Assembly (NCBI RefSeq): GCF_037948395.1
Contig: NZ_CP149940.1
Location: 4,340,001 to 4,404,000 of the forward strand
Source: Serratia nevei
GTDB lineage: Bacteria > Pseudomonadota > Gammaproteobacteria > Enterobacterales > Enterobacteriaceae
DNA: 64,000 nucleotides
Reading direction: 5' to 3'
Positions within the stretch are counted from its first letter, which is position 1. Every line of letters starts with the position of its first letter. The notes beneath the pieces are model-generated. The model saw nothing but the letters and a program-made list of their open reading frames with translations. It was not told where the DNA came from and ran no database searches. The position numbers and the translations under genes were made by a program. This document shows positions 47,276-54,859 of the stretch, piece by piece.

Positions 47276-48517
47276 GTGCAACAACGTCAACGCTGGTTTG
47301 GGGTGATCGCCCTGCTGTTTCTGATCGTTATCGCCTATGCGGATCGGGTCAATATCGCCGTGATGTTGGTCAATCCCGACTTCCTGCAACACTTCCAACT
47401 CGGCGGCGACCGCGCCCACCAGGGCACGCTGATGACGGTGTTTTTGCTCGGCTACGGCCTGTCCGCCATGTTGCTGACGCCGTTTCTGGAAACGCTGATG
47501 GGTTACCGCCGCGCACTGATGCTGAGCGTGGTGCTGTGGGCGCTGCTCACCGCCGCCTCGCCGCTGGCGGGATCGCTGATGCTGCTGTGCGTGGTGCGCG
47601 CGCTGCTTGGCGTCAGCGAGGGGCCGCTGTTCTCGCTGAAGACCATGTACATCAGCGATCATTTCGCCGCCGACGAGCGCGGCAAGCCCAACGCGATCAG
47701 CGCGCTGGGCGTTTCATTGGGGCTGGTGCTCGGCTTTCCGCTGGTGAGTTTTCTGATGGCGCACTTCGGCTGGGCGATGTCGTTTCACCTGCTGGCGCTG
47801 CTCAACCTGCTGCTGGGGCTGGCGCTGGTGCGGCTGTTCGTTCATCCCCTCGCCCTGTCTTTATCCTCGCGCCCTGCTGCTCCGCAACCGGTGCTGAGCC
47901 GCGTCTGGCACACCTTTACGCTGGCCTGGCGCACGCCGATGCTCGGCTGGATCCTGCTGATCGAGATCGCCACGCTCAGCTATCTGTGGGGCTCCAGCTC
48001 CTGGTTGCCGGCGTATCTGACCGATGAAAAGGGGTTCTCCATCAAGCAGATGGGCTGGATGGCCGCGCTGCCTTTCATCGTCAGCATCGCCTCCAAATAC
48101 CTCGGCGGCGTGTTGCTCGATCGTATCCGCCCTTATCAAGCGCCGCTGATCTTCGTCTGCGGCGGCGCAGCGACCGCGCTGTGTATCTATGGCGTGATGA
48201 ACAGCCATCAGCTTGGCTGGATCGCCTTCTTCCTGCTGGCGGCCAATGCCTGTTGGGGCGCGCAGGGCGCGGCGATCCCTACCCTGCTGCAACATTATGC
48301 GCGGCCGGAGGCGGTCGGCAGCGCCTATGGGCTGATCAACGGCATCGGCAATCTGTTTTCGGCGTTTGTGCCGATGGCGATGGGCATGGTGATGGCCAGC
48401 CAGGGTAAGGTGTCTTCAGGCTTTGCGGTGCTGATCGCCTCGCAGCTGCTGACATTGCTGGCGGGCGGCGCACTGTTTGGCCGCATGTTGCTGGCGCGGC
48501 AGGTGAAACGGGCATAG
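47276..48517 (+). CDS. MFS transporter, anion:cation symporter type (divergent copy)
   Basis: The 413-residue protein has about 12 membrane segments. It belongs to the same ACS-type MFS group as the porter within the operon (YADRVNIAVMLVNPDFLQHF early, LWGSSSWLPAYLTDEKGFSI in helix 7). It starts with GTG, preceded by GAGGAA at a suitable distance. It is transcribed away from the catabolic operon from the shared regulatory region, so the same regulator probably controls it. A 7-bp inverted repeat (AAACGGG/CCCGTTT) overlaps the stop codon. Confidence 0.83.
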   Translation: MQQRQRWFGVIALLFLIVIAYADRVNIAVMLVNPDFLQHFQLGGDRAHQGTLMTVFLLGYGLSAMLLTPFLETLMGYRRALMLSVVLWALLTAASPLAGSLMLLCVVRALLGVSEGPLFSLKTMYISDHFAADERGKPNAISALGVSLGLVLGFPLVSFLMAHFGWAMSFHLLALLNLLLGLALVRLFVHPLALSLSSRPAAPQPVLSRVWHTFTLAWRTPMLGWILLIEIATLSYLWGSSSWLPAYLTDEKGFSIKQMGWMAALPFIVSIASKYLGGVLLDRIRPYQAPLIFVCGGAATALCIYGVMNSHQLGWIAFFLLAANACWGAQGAAIPTLLQHYARPEAVGSAYGLINGIGNLFSAFVPMAMGMVMASQGKVSSGFAVLIASQLLTLLAGGALFGRMLLARQVKRA

Positions 48518-48627
48518 ACCCGTTTCCCTGTCCCGTGCGGCGGAAAACCGACAGCGTTGAGAGGGTGCTCATGGATCTGGACGCCAACAAGCAGCAGACG
48601 GGGGACATCCCCCGTCGCCGGGTTGCC

Positions 48628-48783
48628 TTACCGTTCGGATTCGTAAGCCAAAATGGCCGCAACCTCCGTGTTGCCCGATCGGATCCGCAGCTCACACAGC
48701 GTGCTGCGGGTTATCCATGCCAGTGATATTACCGTGGCACAAATAACCACCAATTTTAACAGGCTCCGTTTGTTCGGCATCAT
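48628..48783 (-). CDS. hok: Type I toxin Hok/Gef, copy 1
   Basis: Hok toxins are small inner-membrane proteins that collapse the membrane potential when made without antisense control. The 51-residue product starts MMPNKRSLLK and has a hydrophobic segment at about residues 8-23. It ends with the family signature: LCELRIRSG near residue 29, then EVAATLAYES. This matches the LCEIRYRDG and EVAAFMAYES of plasmid R1 Hok as I recall it. AAGGAG lies 9 bases before the ATG, and the start overlaps the mok stop codon. The reading frame is intact. Confidence 0.93.
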   Translation of the reverse strand: MMPNKRSLLKLVVICATVISLAWITRSTLCELRIRSGNTEVAAILAYESER

Positions 48784-48947
48784 GCCTTCTTCTCCTTGCC
48801 TCGCGGCGGGTAAGAGGCTAACTTAACGTTGTCTGGCGTTAGAGTTGGCCTCGGGTTGATGGATATCGACTCGGGGCTTTTCTCTTTGTACCTTTCACGC
48901 AGGCTCCAGATACAAAGATCCAGAGCACCCGCGCGCAGTATATTCAT
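48780..48947 (-). CDS. mok: Mok leader reading frame, copy 1
   Basis: Mok is the overlapping leader frame whose translation is needed for hok translation; Sok acts by blocking it. The 55-codon frame starts ATG AAT ATA (MNILRAGAL) after GGAGAGG. It runs without a stop to a TGA lying inside the ATGATG of hok. The frame is also open over 55 codons in copy 2 despite several substitutions, which supports real translation. The peptide itself is not known to have a function. Confidence 0.82.
   Translation of the reverse strand: MNILRAGALDLCIWSLRERYKEKSPESISINPRPTLTPDNVKLASYPPRGKEKKA
48831..48881 (+). ncRNA. sok: Sok antisense RNA, copy 1 (predicted)
   Basis: The opposite strand of the hok leader has a promoter-like pair, TTGCCT (48796-48801), 17 bases, TAACTT (48819-48824). 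About 25 bases after that there is a hairpin rich in GCCTCGGG/CTCGGGGC, ending in TTTTCTCTTT. The predicted RNA is about 51 nt, near the size of known Sok RNAs, whose terminator hairpin looks very similar. It lies inside the mok frame. The exact ends are estimates. Confidence 0.8.
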
Positions 48948-49060
48948 CCTCTCCGTTGTCCCGTGTCCTTATTCTCTGACTCAGTTTCATTTCTGCGCAG
49001 GATTGCGCAAAGGCGTTGCAACAGGCTGAAAATCGCAGCGCGGATGGCGACAAATGAAAT

Positions 49061-49096
49061 AAAAAAAGCGGCCCCATACGATGGGAGCCGCTTTTT
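49061..49096 (-). terminator. Terminator of speB
   Basis: A stem of AAAAAGCGGC and CCAT with GCCGCTTTTT and ATGG, and a T-run on the minus strand, lies just past the speB stop. Confidence 0.85.
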
Positions 49097-49116
49097 CAGC
49101 GAGGCGTGGCCTGGCG

Positions 49117-50037
49117 TCAGGCGTGTTTCTTCGCCGCCTGCAGGTACAGCATCTCCAAGCCCAGGGTCGCCGCGGCCAGCGCGGTGATCTCGGACTGGTC
49201 ATAGGCCGGCGCCACTTCTACCACGTCCATGCCGACGATGTTCAGCGACTGCATGCCGCGCACCAGTTTCAGCGCACGATCGGAAGTCAGACCGCCGATC
49301 ACCGGCGTGCCGGTGCCCGGTGCGAACGCCGGATCCAAGCAGTCGATGTCGAAGGTCAGGTACACCGGCATATCGCCGACGATGCCTTTGATCTGGGTCA
49401 GCAGGTCGTCCACGCTGCGATCGTTCACCTGCGCAGCGTCCAGCACGGTAAAGCCGTTGTCATAATCGAACTCGGTGCGAATACCGATCTGCACCGAGTG
49501 GTGCGGATCGATCAGGCCTTCGTTCGGGGCATGGTAGAACATGGTGCCGTGGTCGAACTTGCTGCCGTTGGCGTAGGTATCGGTATGGGCGTCGAAGTGC
49601 ACCAGCGCCAGCTTGCCGAAATGCTTGGCGTGCGCGCGCAGCAGCGGCAGGGTCACGAAGTGGTCGCCGCCGAACGAGAGCATACGCTTACCGGCCTTCA
49701 GCAGTTTCTCCGCGTGCGCCTGCAGCTTGTCGCTCATGTCCTGCGCATCGCCGAAATTGAACACGATGTCGCCGCAGTCAACCACGTTCAGCCGATCGCG
49801 CAGATCGAAGCTCCACGGCCAACGGTTGCCTTCCCAGGCCAGGTTGGTAGATACCTGACGAATAGCCGCCGGGCCGTGACGGCCACCGGCGCGACCGGAG
49901 GTCGCCATGTCAAACGGAATGCCGGTGATGACCCACTCTGCATCGCTGTCGTAAGGCATGAAGTTCAGCGGAAAGCGCAGGAAACCAAAGGCGTTGGACA
50001 CTAATGAATTATCGGACTGATGGCCTAAGGTGCTCAT
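49117..50037 (-). CDS. speB: Agmatinase
   Basis: SpeB hydrolyses agmatine to putrescine and urea. The 306-residue protein has the manganese-binding motifs of the arginase/ureohydrolase family: [12 protein letters not shown] near residue 122, [12 protein letters not shown] near 148 and [17 protein letters not shown] near 228. It matches E. coli SpeB in length and follows speA. Between them lie a good promoter and a terminator-like stem-loop (separate entries), so expression may be adjusted independently of speA. Confidence 0.97.
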   Translation of the reverse strand: MSTLGHQSDNSLVSNAFGFLRFPLNFMPYDSDAEWVITGIPFDMATSGRAGGRHGPAAIRQVSTNLAWEGNRWPWSFDLRDRLNVVDCGDIVFNFGDAQDMSDKLQAHAEKLLKAGKRMLSFGGDHFVTLPLLRAHAKHFGKLALVHFDAHTDTYANGSKFDHGTMFYHAPNEGLIDPHHSVQIGIRTEFDYDNGFTVLDAAQVNDRSVDDLLTQIKGIVGDMPVYLTFDIDCLDPAFAPGTGTPVIGGLTSDRALKLVRGMQSLNIVGMDVVEVAPAYDQSEITALAAATLGLEMLYLQAAKKHA

Positions 50038-50090
50038 AGTAAACCCTCGTAGTTCAACAAGTTGCCAGGCGCAGACGCCGGGCCGTTACA

Positions 50091-50135
50091 AAAAAAAATC
50101 CCTCCCGCGTCGTTAGCCCGACGAGAAAGGGATTT
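50091..50135 (-). promoter_or_regulatory. Terminator-like stem-loop in the speB leader
   Basis: Arms AAATCCCT/AGGGATTT enclose an inner stem CGTCG/CGACG. On the minus strand the structure is followed by a run of eight T residues. It lies between the predicted speB promoter and the speB ATG, about 54 bases before the latter. It could end speA transcripts, act as an attenuator for speB, or both. Confidence 0.65.
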
Positions 50136-50170
50136 ATTCGATGTTTGTTTCGGTGCTACCGATACGGCAG

Positions 50171-50199
50171 ATTATGGCCGCATTTTATCCATGCTTCAA
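50171..50199 (-). promoter_or_regulatory. Predicted speB promoter
   Basis: On the minus strand TTGAAG (50194-50199) and CATAAT (50171-50176) are separated by 17 bases, a good sigma-70 match. Transcription would begin near 50164 and give a leader of about 127 nt before speB. Confidence 0.65.
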
Positions 50200-50231
50200 G
50201 GGGGCCGATATCGCCCCCCTGAAGAGGGCGG

Positions 50232-52208
50232 TTACTCGTCTTCCAGATACGTGTAGCCGTACAGGCCGGCCTCAAACTCTTCCAGGAACTGCGCCTGCAG
50301 CTCGCTGTCCAGATCGGTTTCTTTGACCTGATCGCGGAATTTGGCCAGCAGCGCACTCGGATCGAGCTGCACGTACTCCAACATGTCCGCCACGGTGTCG
50401 CCCTCGTCGGACAGTTCGGTCTCGACGCTGCCGTCCGGGAACACATACACGTCAACCGAGGCGGTATCGCCGAACAGGTTGTGCATGTTGCCGAGGATCT
50501 CCTGGTACGCACCGACCATGAAGAAGCCCAGCGCCGGCGGGTTCTCCGGATCGTACGGCGGCATCGGCATGGTGGTCGCCACGCCGTCGCCATCGACATA
50601 GTGGTCGATGGTGCCGTCGGAGTCGCAGGTGATGTCGAGCAGCACCGCGCGGCCTTCCGGCGGCTTATCCAGCCCTTCCAGCGGCAGCACCGGGAACAGC
50701 TGATCGATACCCCAGGCATCCGGCATCGACTGGAACAGCGAGAAGTTGACGTAGAACTTGTCCGCCATGCGTTCTTGCAGTTCGTCAATGATCGGACGGT
50801 GCGCGCGGTTGCTCGGATCGAGCTGCTGCTGGATCTTGTTGCAGATGTTCAGATACAGCTGCTCGGCCCAGGCGCGCTTGGTCAGATCCAGCATGCCGTG
50901 CGCGTATTGGGTATGCACGTCGTGCAGATCCATCTGGCTGTCGTGCAGCCATTCGCGCAGCGAGCGGCGGTTCTCCGGCTCGTTCATTTCCAGCCAGGTT
51001 TCCCACATGCTTTCCAGCGCGCGCGGCGCGTCGGCTTCCGGCGGCAGCGGTTCGCTGAACTCGTTGCGCTCTACGCCGATCACGTTGGAGACCAGCACCG
51101 TGTGGTGCGCGGTCACGGCGCGGCCGGACTCGGTGATCACCGTCGGGTGCGGCAGGCCGTGTTCGTTACAGGCGTCGCCGATGCCCCAAATCACGTTGTT
51201 GGCGTATTCGTTCAGGCCGTAGTTCACCGAGCAGTCGGACTGCGAGCGGGTGCCTTCGTAGTCGACGCCCAAACCGCCGCCCACGTCGAAGCACTGAATG
51301 TTGACGCCCAGCTTGTGCAGTTCAACGTAGAAGCGCGCCGATTCGCGCACGCCGGTGGCGATGTCGCGAATGTTGGCCAGCTGCGAGCCCAGGTGGAAGT
51401 GCAGCAGTTGCAGGCTGTCGAGACGGCCCGCTTCGCGCAGGGTCTCTACCAGCTTCAGCACCTGCACCGCCGCCAGGCCGAACTTGGATTTTTCGCCGCC
51501 GCTCGACTGCCATTTGCCGGAGCCCTGCGAAGCCAGACGCGCACGCACGCCCAGGCGTGGTATGACGTTCAACCGTTCGGCTTCTTCCAGCACCAGGTTG
51601 ATCTCGGACATCTTCTCGATCACCAGGTACACCTTGTGCCCCAGTTTTTCCCCGATCAGCGCCAGGCGAATGTATTCACGATCTTTATAGCCGTTACAGA
51701 CGATCACCGAGCGGGTCATGCCGGCATGCGCCAGCACCGCCATCAGCTCGGCCTTGGAGCCGGCTTCCAGCCCCAGCGGTTCCCCGGAGTTCACCAGCGA
51801 CTCAATCACGCGGCGATGTTGGTTTACCTTGATCGGATACACCAGGAAATAGCCGCCCTGGTAACCGAAGGACTCACGCGCGCGTTTGAACGCGGCGTTG
51901 ATCGAACGCAAGCGATGCTGGAGGATCTGCGGGAAGCAGAACAGCGCAGGCAAACGCTGCCCGTCTTGCTGGCGCGTTTTCACCAGTTCTGCCAGATCGA
52001 CGCGCGCCTGCGGGACATCCGGGTCCGGGCACACGCTGATATGGCCCAGCTCGTTGACGTCATAGTAATTGTTGCCCCAGTAGGCGACGTTATAAGTGCG
52101 CAGCATCTTGCTGGCATTACGATCATTCATGGCAACCTCCTGCATGGAGCGCAAAGATAAAGACTCGCCCGCAACCGGCGGGCGGTGAATCAACAGATCA
52201 TCAGACAT
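50232..52208 (-). CDS. speA: Biosynthetic arginine decarboxylase
   Basis: SpeA decarboxylates arginine to agmatine, the first step of the arginine route to putrescine, using pyridoxal phosphate. The 658 residues equal the E. coli length and align throughout. The PLP lysine lies in [14 protein letters not shown] near residue 127, the C-terminal active-site region includes [10 protein letters not shown], and the end is [10 protein letters not shown]. The frame extends seven codons upstream, but [12 protein letters not shown] matches the E. coli start. That start lies inside the end of yqgB, implying coupled translation. Confidence 0.97.
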   Translation of the reverse strand: MSDDLLIHRPPVAGESLSLRSMQEVAMNDRNASKMLRTYNVAYWGNNYYDVNELGHISVCPDPDVPQARVDLAELVKTRQQDGQRLPALFCFPQILQHRLRSINAAFKRARESFGYQGGYFLVYPIKVNQHRRVIESLVNSGEPLGLEAGSKAELMAVLAHAGMTRSVIVCNGYKDREYIRLALIGEKLGHKVYLVIEKMSEINLVLEEAERLNVIPRLGVRARLASQGSGKWQSSGGEKSKFGLAAVQVLKLVETLREAGRLDSLQLLHFHLGSQLANIRDIATGVRESARFYVELHKLGVNIQCFDVGGGLGVDYEGTRSQSDCSVNYGLNEYANNVIWGIGDACNEHGLPHPTVITESGRAVTAHHTVLVSNVIGVERNEFSEPLPPEADAPRALESMWETWLEMNEPENRRSLREWLHDSQMDLHDVHTQYAHGMLDLTKRAWAEQLYLNICNKIQQQLDPSNRAHRPIIDELQERMADKFYVNFSLFQSMPDAWGIDQLFPVLPLEGLDKPPEGRAVLLDITCDSDGTIDHYVDGDGVATTMPMPPYDPENPPALGFFMVGAYQEILGNMHNLFGDTASVDVYVFPDGSVETELSDEGDTVADMLEYVQLDPSALLAKFRDQVKETDLDSELQAQFLEEFEAGLYGYTYLEDE

Positions 52209-52344
52209 GGTTCGCCTCACATTCCGCACTGACGAAACCGTCAGCCACTATCGCAGCTACAACCCGCGAGAACAACCCAACAAGCCGCGCTGACGGCAGC
52301 GAAGAGAACTGCCGTTCGCGGTCAGCGATCGGTTTATCACTCAT
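52201..52344 (-). CDS. yqgB: Small protein YqgB, overlapping speA
   Basis: A 47-residue frame directly upstream of speA, overlapping its start by 8 bases. It begins [16 protein letters not shown] and contains [15 protein letters not shown]. This aligns with remembered E. coli YqgB (KPVAQLERQ, then GLLSQFQAAIV and F), which occupies the same place. The end differs: this copy finishes AECEANHV. E. coli YqgB has no firmly known function; its position suggests a role in speA expression. The ribosome-binding site is weak. Confidence 0.8.
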   Translation of the reverse strand: MSDKPIADRERQFSSLPSARLVGLFSRVVAAIVADGFVSAECEANHV

Positions 52345-52939
52345 ATAATTGTAAGACACCCTGTTCAAACCTCGTGAATCGGGCCAAGAAACATCCCACA
52401 GGAAGGCTGCAGGCTACCCTTGTTCAGTTCTTCAGACGACCGTTAGCCGGCCCGAGAATCCTGAGTAGCGGCCAAGTGTTTATCGCACCTGGTAAGTGAC
52501 AGAGAGACAAGACGGGAAATAGCAGAAGAATGTGCGCCAGAACGGCACTGCTGTTGGGAGCCAACAACCGGTAGACAACGGATCATTAATCCAACCACCT
52601 CCACGCGCGCCGTTCGGAGTGAACGACCCAGCCTCTAAAATAGTGTAAGAACGTGACCGTTCGATGAAGCGGCGGCGCTCACGGCGAACGCCTGCGACGG
52701 ATAATAGCGCAACGCCGGCGAATGCAAAGCGGAAGTTTATCGCACCTTCCCCACCGCCAATCGCCGTACTGTGCAGCAAATGAACCGCGCGCGCAGTTTA
52801 TACCGGTAAGCAGGTGAAAAAGCAAAATGAAAATTCGCCGAAAACTGTTTCAAGCGATGAAAATGGCGCCAACCCGTTTGCGCAAAAGAGCGAAAGCGCA
52901 AAAAATTACTGGCAATCTGGCTAAACCCTGACCTAAAAT
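52345..52939. other. Leader and upstream region of yqgB-speA
   Basis: This stretch between yqgB and the metK promoter holds the likely speA promoter on the minus strand (TATTAT at 52701-52706, with TTGCAT or TTTGCA upstream at 15-16 bases). That would give a leader of about 350 nt before yqgB. It also contains the doubtful 99-codon frame listed separately. Apart from these I see nothing definite. The long leader may hold regulatory RNA structure that I could not resolve by eye. Confidence 0.5.
52480..52779 (-). CDS. Doubtful 99-codon frame upstream of speA
   Basis: An open frame starting MLHSTAIGGGEGAINFRFAF contains an arginine-rich stretch (GVRRERRRFIERSRSYTI) and ends SVTYQVR. It overlaps the predicted speA promoter, which would lie inside it, and has no good ribosome-binding site. 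It occupies the place of the poorly supported E. coli yqgC/yqgD frames. I would not call it a gene without expression data. Confidence 0.2.
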   Translation of the reverse strand: MLHSTAIGGGEGAINFRFAFAGVALLSVAGVRRERRRFIERSRSYTILEAGSFTPNGARGGGWINDPLSTGCWLPTAVPFWRTFFCYFPSCLSVTYQVR

Positions 52940-52968
52940 AGACGTCCAGATGTTAATCCATCTATACT
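52939..52968 (+). promoter_or_regulatory. metK promoter with MetJ boxes
   Basis: Tandem 8-bp units AGACGTCC, AGATGTTA and ATCCATCT (52940-52963) approximate the MetJ consensus AGACGTCT. They overlap a -10 box TATACT (52963-52968) and a -35-like TAGACG. MetJ with S-adenosylmethionine would repress metK here, as known in E. coli. The leader to the start codon is about 140 nt. Confidence 0.72.
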
Positions 52969-53116
52969 GGTTAACTGATAAACTGCTTAACGGCTTTGCC
53001 TGAGGGGCGTTGCAGGATGCATCTCGCGCCATCAGCGGAAGACCCTTCGCTTTGATGCCGGATCTCCAGCGCTGTGCAGTAATTTCTAACCCGTCTTATG
53101 CAAGGTAAAGAACACA

Positions 53117-54271
53117 ATGGCTAAACACCTCTTCACGTCCGAATCCGTCTCCGAAGGACATCCCGATAAAATCGCCGATCAGATCTCCGATGCCGTCCTC
53201 GACGCCATCCTGGAACAGGATCCGAAAGCGCGCGTCGCCTGCGAAACCTACGTTAAAACCGGCATGGTGCTGGTCGGCGGTGAAATCACCACCAGCGCCT
53301 GGGTCGATATCGAAGAGATCACCCGCAAAACCGTACGCGAAATCGGCTACGTTCATTCGGACATGGGCTTTGACGCCAACTCCTGCGCAGTATTGAGCGC
53401 CATCGGCAAACAATCCCCGGATATCAATCAGGGCGTTGACCGTACCGATCCTCTCGAGCAGGGCGCCGGCGATCAGGGCTTGATGTTTGGCTACGCCACC
53501 AACGAAACCGACGTGCTGATGCCGGCTCCGGTGACCTACGCGCACCGTCTGGTGCAGCGCCAGTCCGAAGTGCGCAAAAACGGCACCCTGCCGTGGCTGC
53601 GTCCGGACGCGAAGAGCCAGGTGACCTTCCAATACGACGACGGCAAAATCGTCGGTATCGACGCCGTGGTGCTGTCCACTCAGCATTCCGAAGACATCAC
53701 GCTGAAAGATCTGCAAGAAGCGGTGATGGAAGAGATCATTAAACCGGTCCTGCCGGCGGAATGGCTGACGGCGGGCACAAAATACCACATCAACCCGACC
53801 GGCCGTTTCGTTATCGGCGGCCCGATGGGCGACTGCGGTCTGACCGGCCGTAAGATCATCGTCGACACCTACGGCGGCATGGCGCGCCACGGCGGCGGCG
53901 CCTTCTCCGGTAAGGATCCGTCCAAGGTTGACCGTTCCGCGGCTTACGCGGCGCGCTACGTGGCGAAAAACATCGTCGCCGCCGGCCTGGCCGATCGCTG
54001 CGAGATCCAGGTGTCTTACGCTATCGGCGTAGCGGAACCGACCTCCATCATGGTGGAAACCTTCGGTACCGAGAAAGTGCCAACCGAACAGCTGACGCTG
54101 CTGGTGCGCGAATTCTTCGATCTGCGCCCATACGGCCTGATCCAGATGATGGATCTGCTGCAGCCGATCTACCGCGAAACTGCTGCCTACGGCCACTTCG
54201 GCCGCGAGCACTTCCCATGGGAAGCGACTGACAAAGCCGCGCTGCTGCGCGATGCCGCCGGCCTGAAATAA
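53117..54271 (+). CDS. metK: S-adenosylmethionine synthetase
   Basis: MetK joins methionine and ATP to give S-adenosylmethionine. The 384-residue protein equals the E. coli length and shows the N-terminal [17 protein letters not shown], the methionine-loop region [17 protein letters not shown] and the P-loop-like [19 protein letters not shown]. It is divergent from yqgB-speA as in E. coli. MetJ boxes lie upstream and a strong terminator downstream. The gene is normally essential, which constrains any recombination between the flanking repeats. Confidence 0.98.
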   Translation: MAKHLFTSESVSEGHPDKIADQISDAVLDAILEQDPKARVACETYVKTGMVLVGGEITTSAWVDIEEITRKTVREIGYVHSDMGFDANSCAVLSAIGKQSPDINQGVDRTDPLEQGAGDQGLMFGYATNETDVLMPAPVTYAHRLVQRQSEVRKNGTLPWLRPDAKSQVTFQYDDGKIVGIDAVVLSTQHSEDITLKDLQEAVMEEIIKPVLPAEWLTAGTKYHINPTGRFVIGGPMGDCGLTGRKIIVDTYGGMARHGGGAFSGKDPSKVDRSAAYAARYVAKNIVAAGLADRCEIQVSYAIGVAEPTSIMVETFGTEKVPTEQLTLLVREFFDLRPYGLIQMMDLLQPIYRETAAYGHFGREHFPWEATDKAALLRDAAGLK

Positions 54272-54288
54272 GCCCCGACATCAACATG

Positions 54289-54320
54289 AAAACGGCGAGC
54301 CTGGGCTCGCCGTTTTTTTT
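54289..54320 (+). terminator. Terminator of metK
   Basis: The stem AAAACGGCGAGC/GCTCGCCGTTTT with a short loop is followed by a run of T residues. Confidence 0.92.
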
Positions 54321-54395
54321 AAGCGGATGGGTGCTCCCGGATCAACGCAGCGACTTGCCGGCAAGCGGAGGCAAAGCCCCCGCTGCCGGGTTGCC

Positions 54396-54551
54396 TTACC
54401 GTTCGGATTCGTAAGCCAAAATGGCCGCAACCTCCGTGTTGCCCGATCGGATCCGCAGCTCACACAGCGTGCTGCGGGTTATCCATGCCAGTGATATTAC
54501 CGTGGCACAAATAACCACCAATTTTAACAGGCTCCGTTTGTTCGGCATCAT
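54396..54551 (-). CDS. hok: Type I toxin Hok/Gef, copy 2
   Basis: A second 51-residue Hok, identical in DNA to copy 1 over the whole frame, with the same AAGGAG ribosome-binding site and the same overlap with mok. The conserved Cys30 and the C-terminal EVAATLAYES are present. Identity of the toxin genes contrasts with the changed antisense region, which points to recent duplication or gene conversion. It lies between convergent metK and fhuB. Confidence 0.93.
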   Translation of the reverse strand: MMPNKRSLLKLVVICATVISLAWITRSTLCELRIRSGNTEVAAILAYESER

Positions 54552-54715
54552 GCCTTCTTCTCCTTGCCTCGCGGCGGGTAAGAGGCTAACTTAACGTTGT
54601 CACGCGTTAGAGTAGGCCTCGGGTTGATGGATATCGACTCGGGGCTTTTCTCTTTATCTCTTTCGCACGGGCTCCAGAGACAAAGATCCAGAGCACCCGC
54701 CCGCAGTATATTCAT
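54548..54715 (-). CDS. mok: Mok leader reading frame, copy 2
   Basis: A 55-codon frame ending inside the hok start, as in copy 1. It differs from the copy 1 peptide at five places near residues 13-20 and 38 (for example SPCERDKEK against SLRERYKEK). The ATG follows GGTGAG. The frame is open further upstream to 54856, but the ATG at 54715 is the start shared by both copies. Confidence 0.82.
   Translation of the reverse strand: MNILRAGALDLCLWSPCERDKEKSPESISINPRPTLTRDNVKLASYPPRGKEKKA
54599..54649 (+). ncRNA. sok: Sok antisense RNA, copy 2 (predicted)
   Basis: It has the same promoter-like pair as copy 1 (TTGCCT 54564-54569, 17 bases, TAACTT 54587-54592) and the same terminator hairpin ending in TTTTCTCTTT. 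The 5' tail differs: GTCACGCG here against GTCTGGCG in copy 1, and GAGTAGG against GAGTTGG. The tail is the part that first contacts the target in known Sok RNAs. The ends are estimates. Confidence 0.8.
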
Positions 54716-54800
54716 CTCACCACCACGCCACGTGTTCCTTTTCGCACGCAATATCGTTTTTGCGCAACCGCTCGCAGTGCCTTGCAACACCCTGAAAAAT

Positions 54801-54829
54801 AAAAAAAGGCTCAGCGACGCTGAGCCTTT
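54801..54829 (-). terminator. Terminator of the fhu operon
   Basis: The stem AAAGGCTCAG/CTGAGCCTTT with a 5-nt loop is followed on the minus strand by seven T residues, 30 bases past the fhuB stop. Confidence 0.88.
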
Positions 54830-54859
54830 GAGGGCAGAAAAAGCACGGCGAGACACCGA

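Larger units (their letters stand above)
48617..48948. repeat. Direct repeat copy 1, carrying hok/mok/sok
   Basis: This 332-bp segment recurs at 54385-54716 in the same orientation and without gaps. I count 11 mismatches, all in the right third. The first 217 or so bases, which include the whole hok frame, are identical. The two copies lie 5768 bp apart and bracket speB, speA, yqgB and metK. Confidence 0.93.
54385..54716. repeat. Direct repeat copy 2, carrying hok/mok/sok
   Basis: This is the second copy of the 332-bp repeat described at 48617-48948, offset by exactly 5768 bp. Outside it the sequences on either side differ completely from copy 1. It occupies the junction between metK and the fhu genes. 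Confidence 0.93.

Noticed and set aside
50481..52160. A 559-codon frame opposite speA
   Set aside because: It lies antisense to speA, which is collinear with the E. coli enzyme. The translated sequence is rich in His, Arg and Gln, as GC-rich shadows are.
54716..54856. Upstream extension of the mok copy 2 frame to a 102-codon protein
   Set aside because: Copy 1 shares only the part from the ATG at 54715, and the extension runs through the fhuB terminator. It is open by chance.
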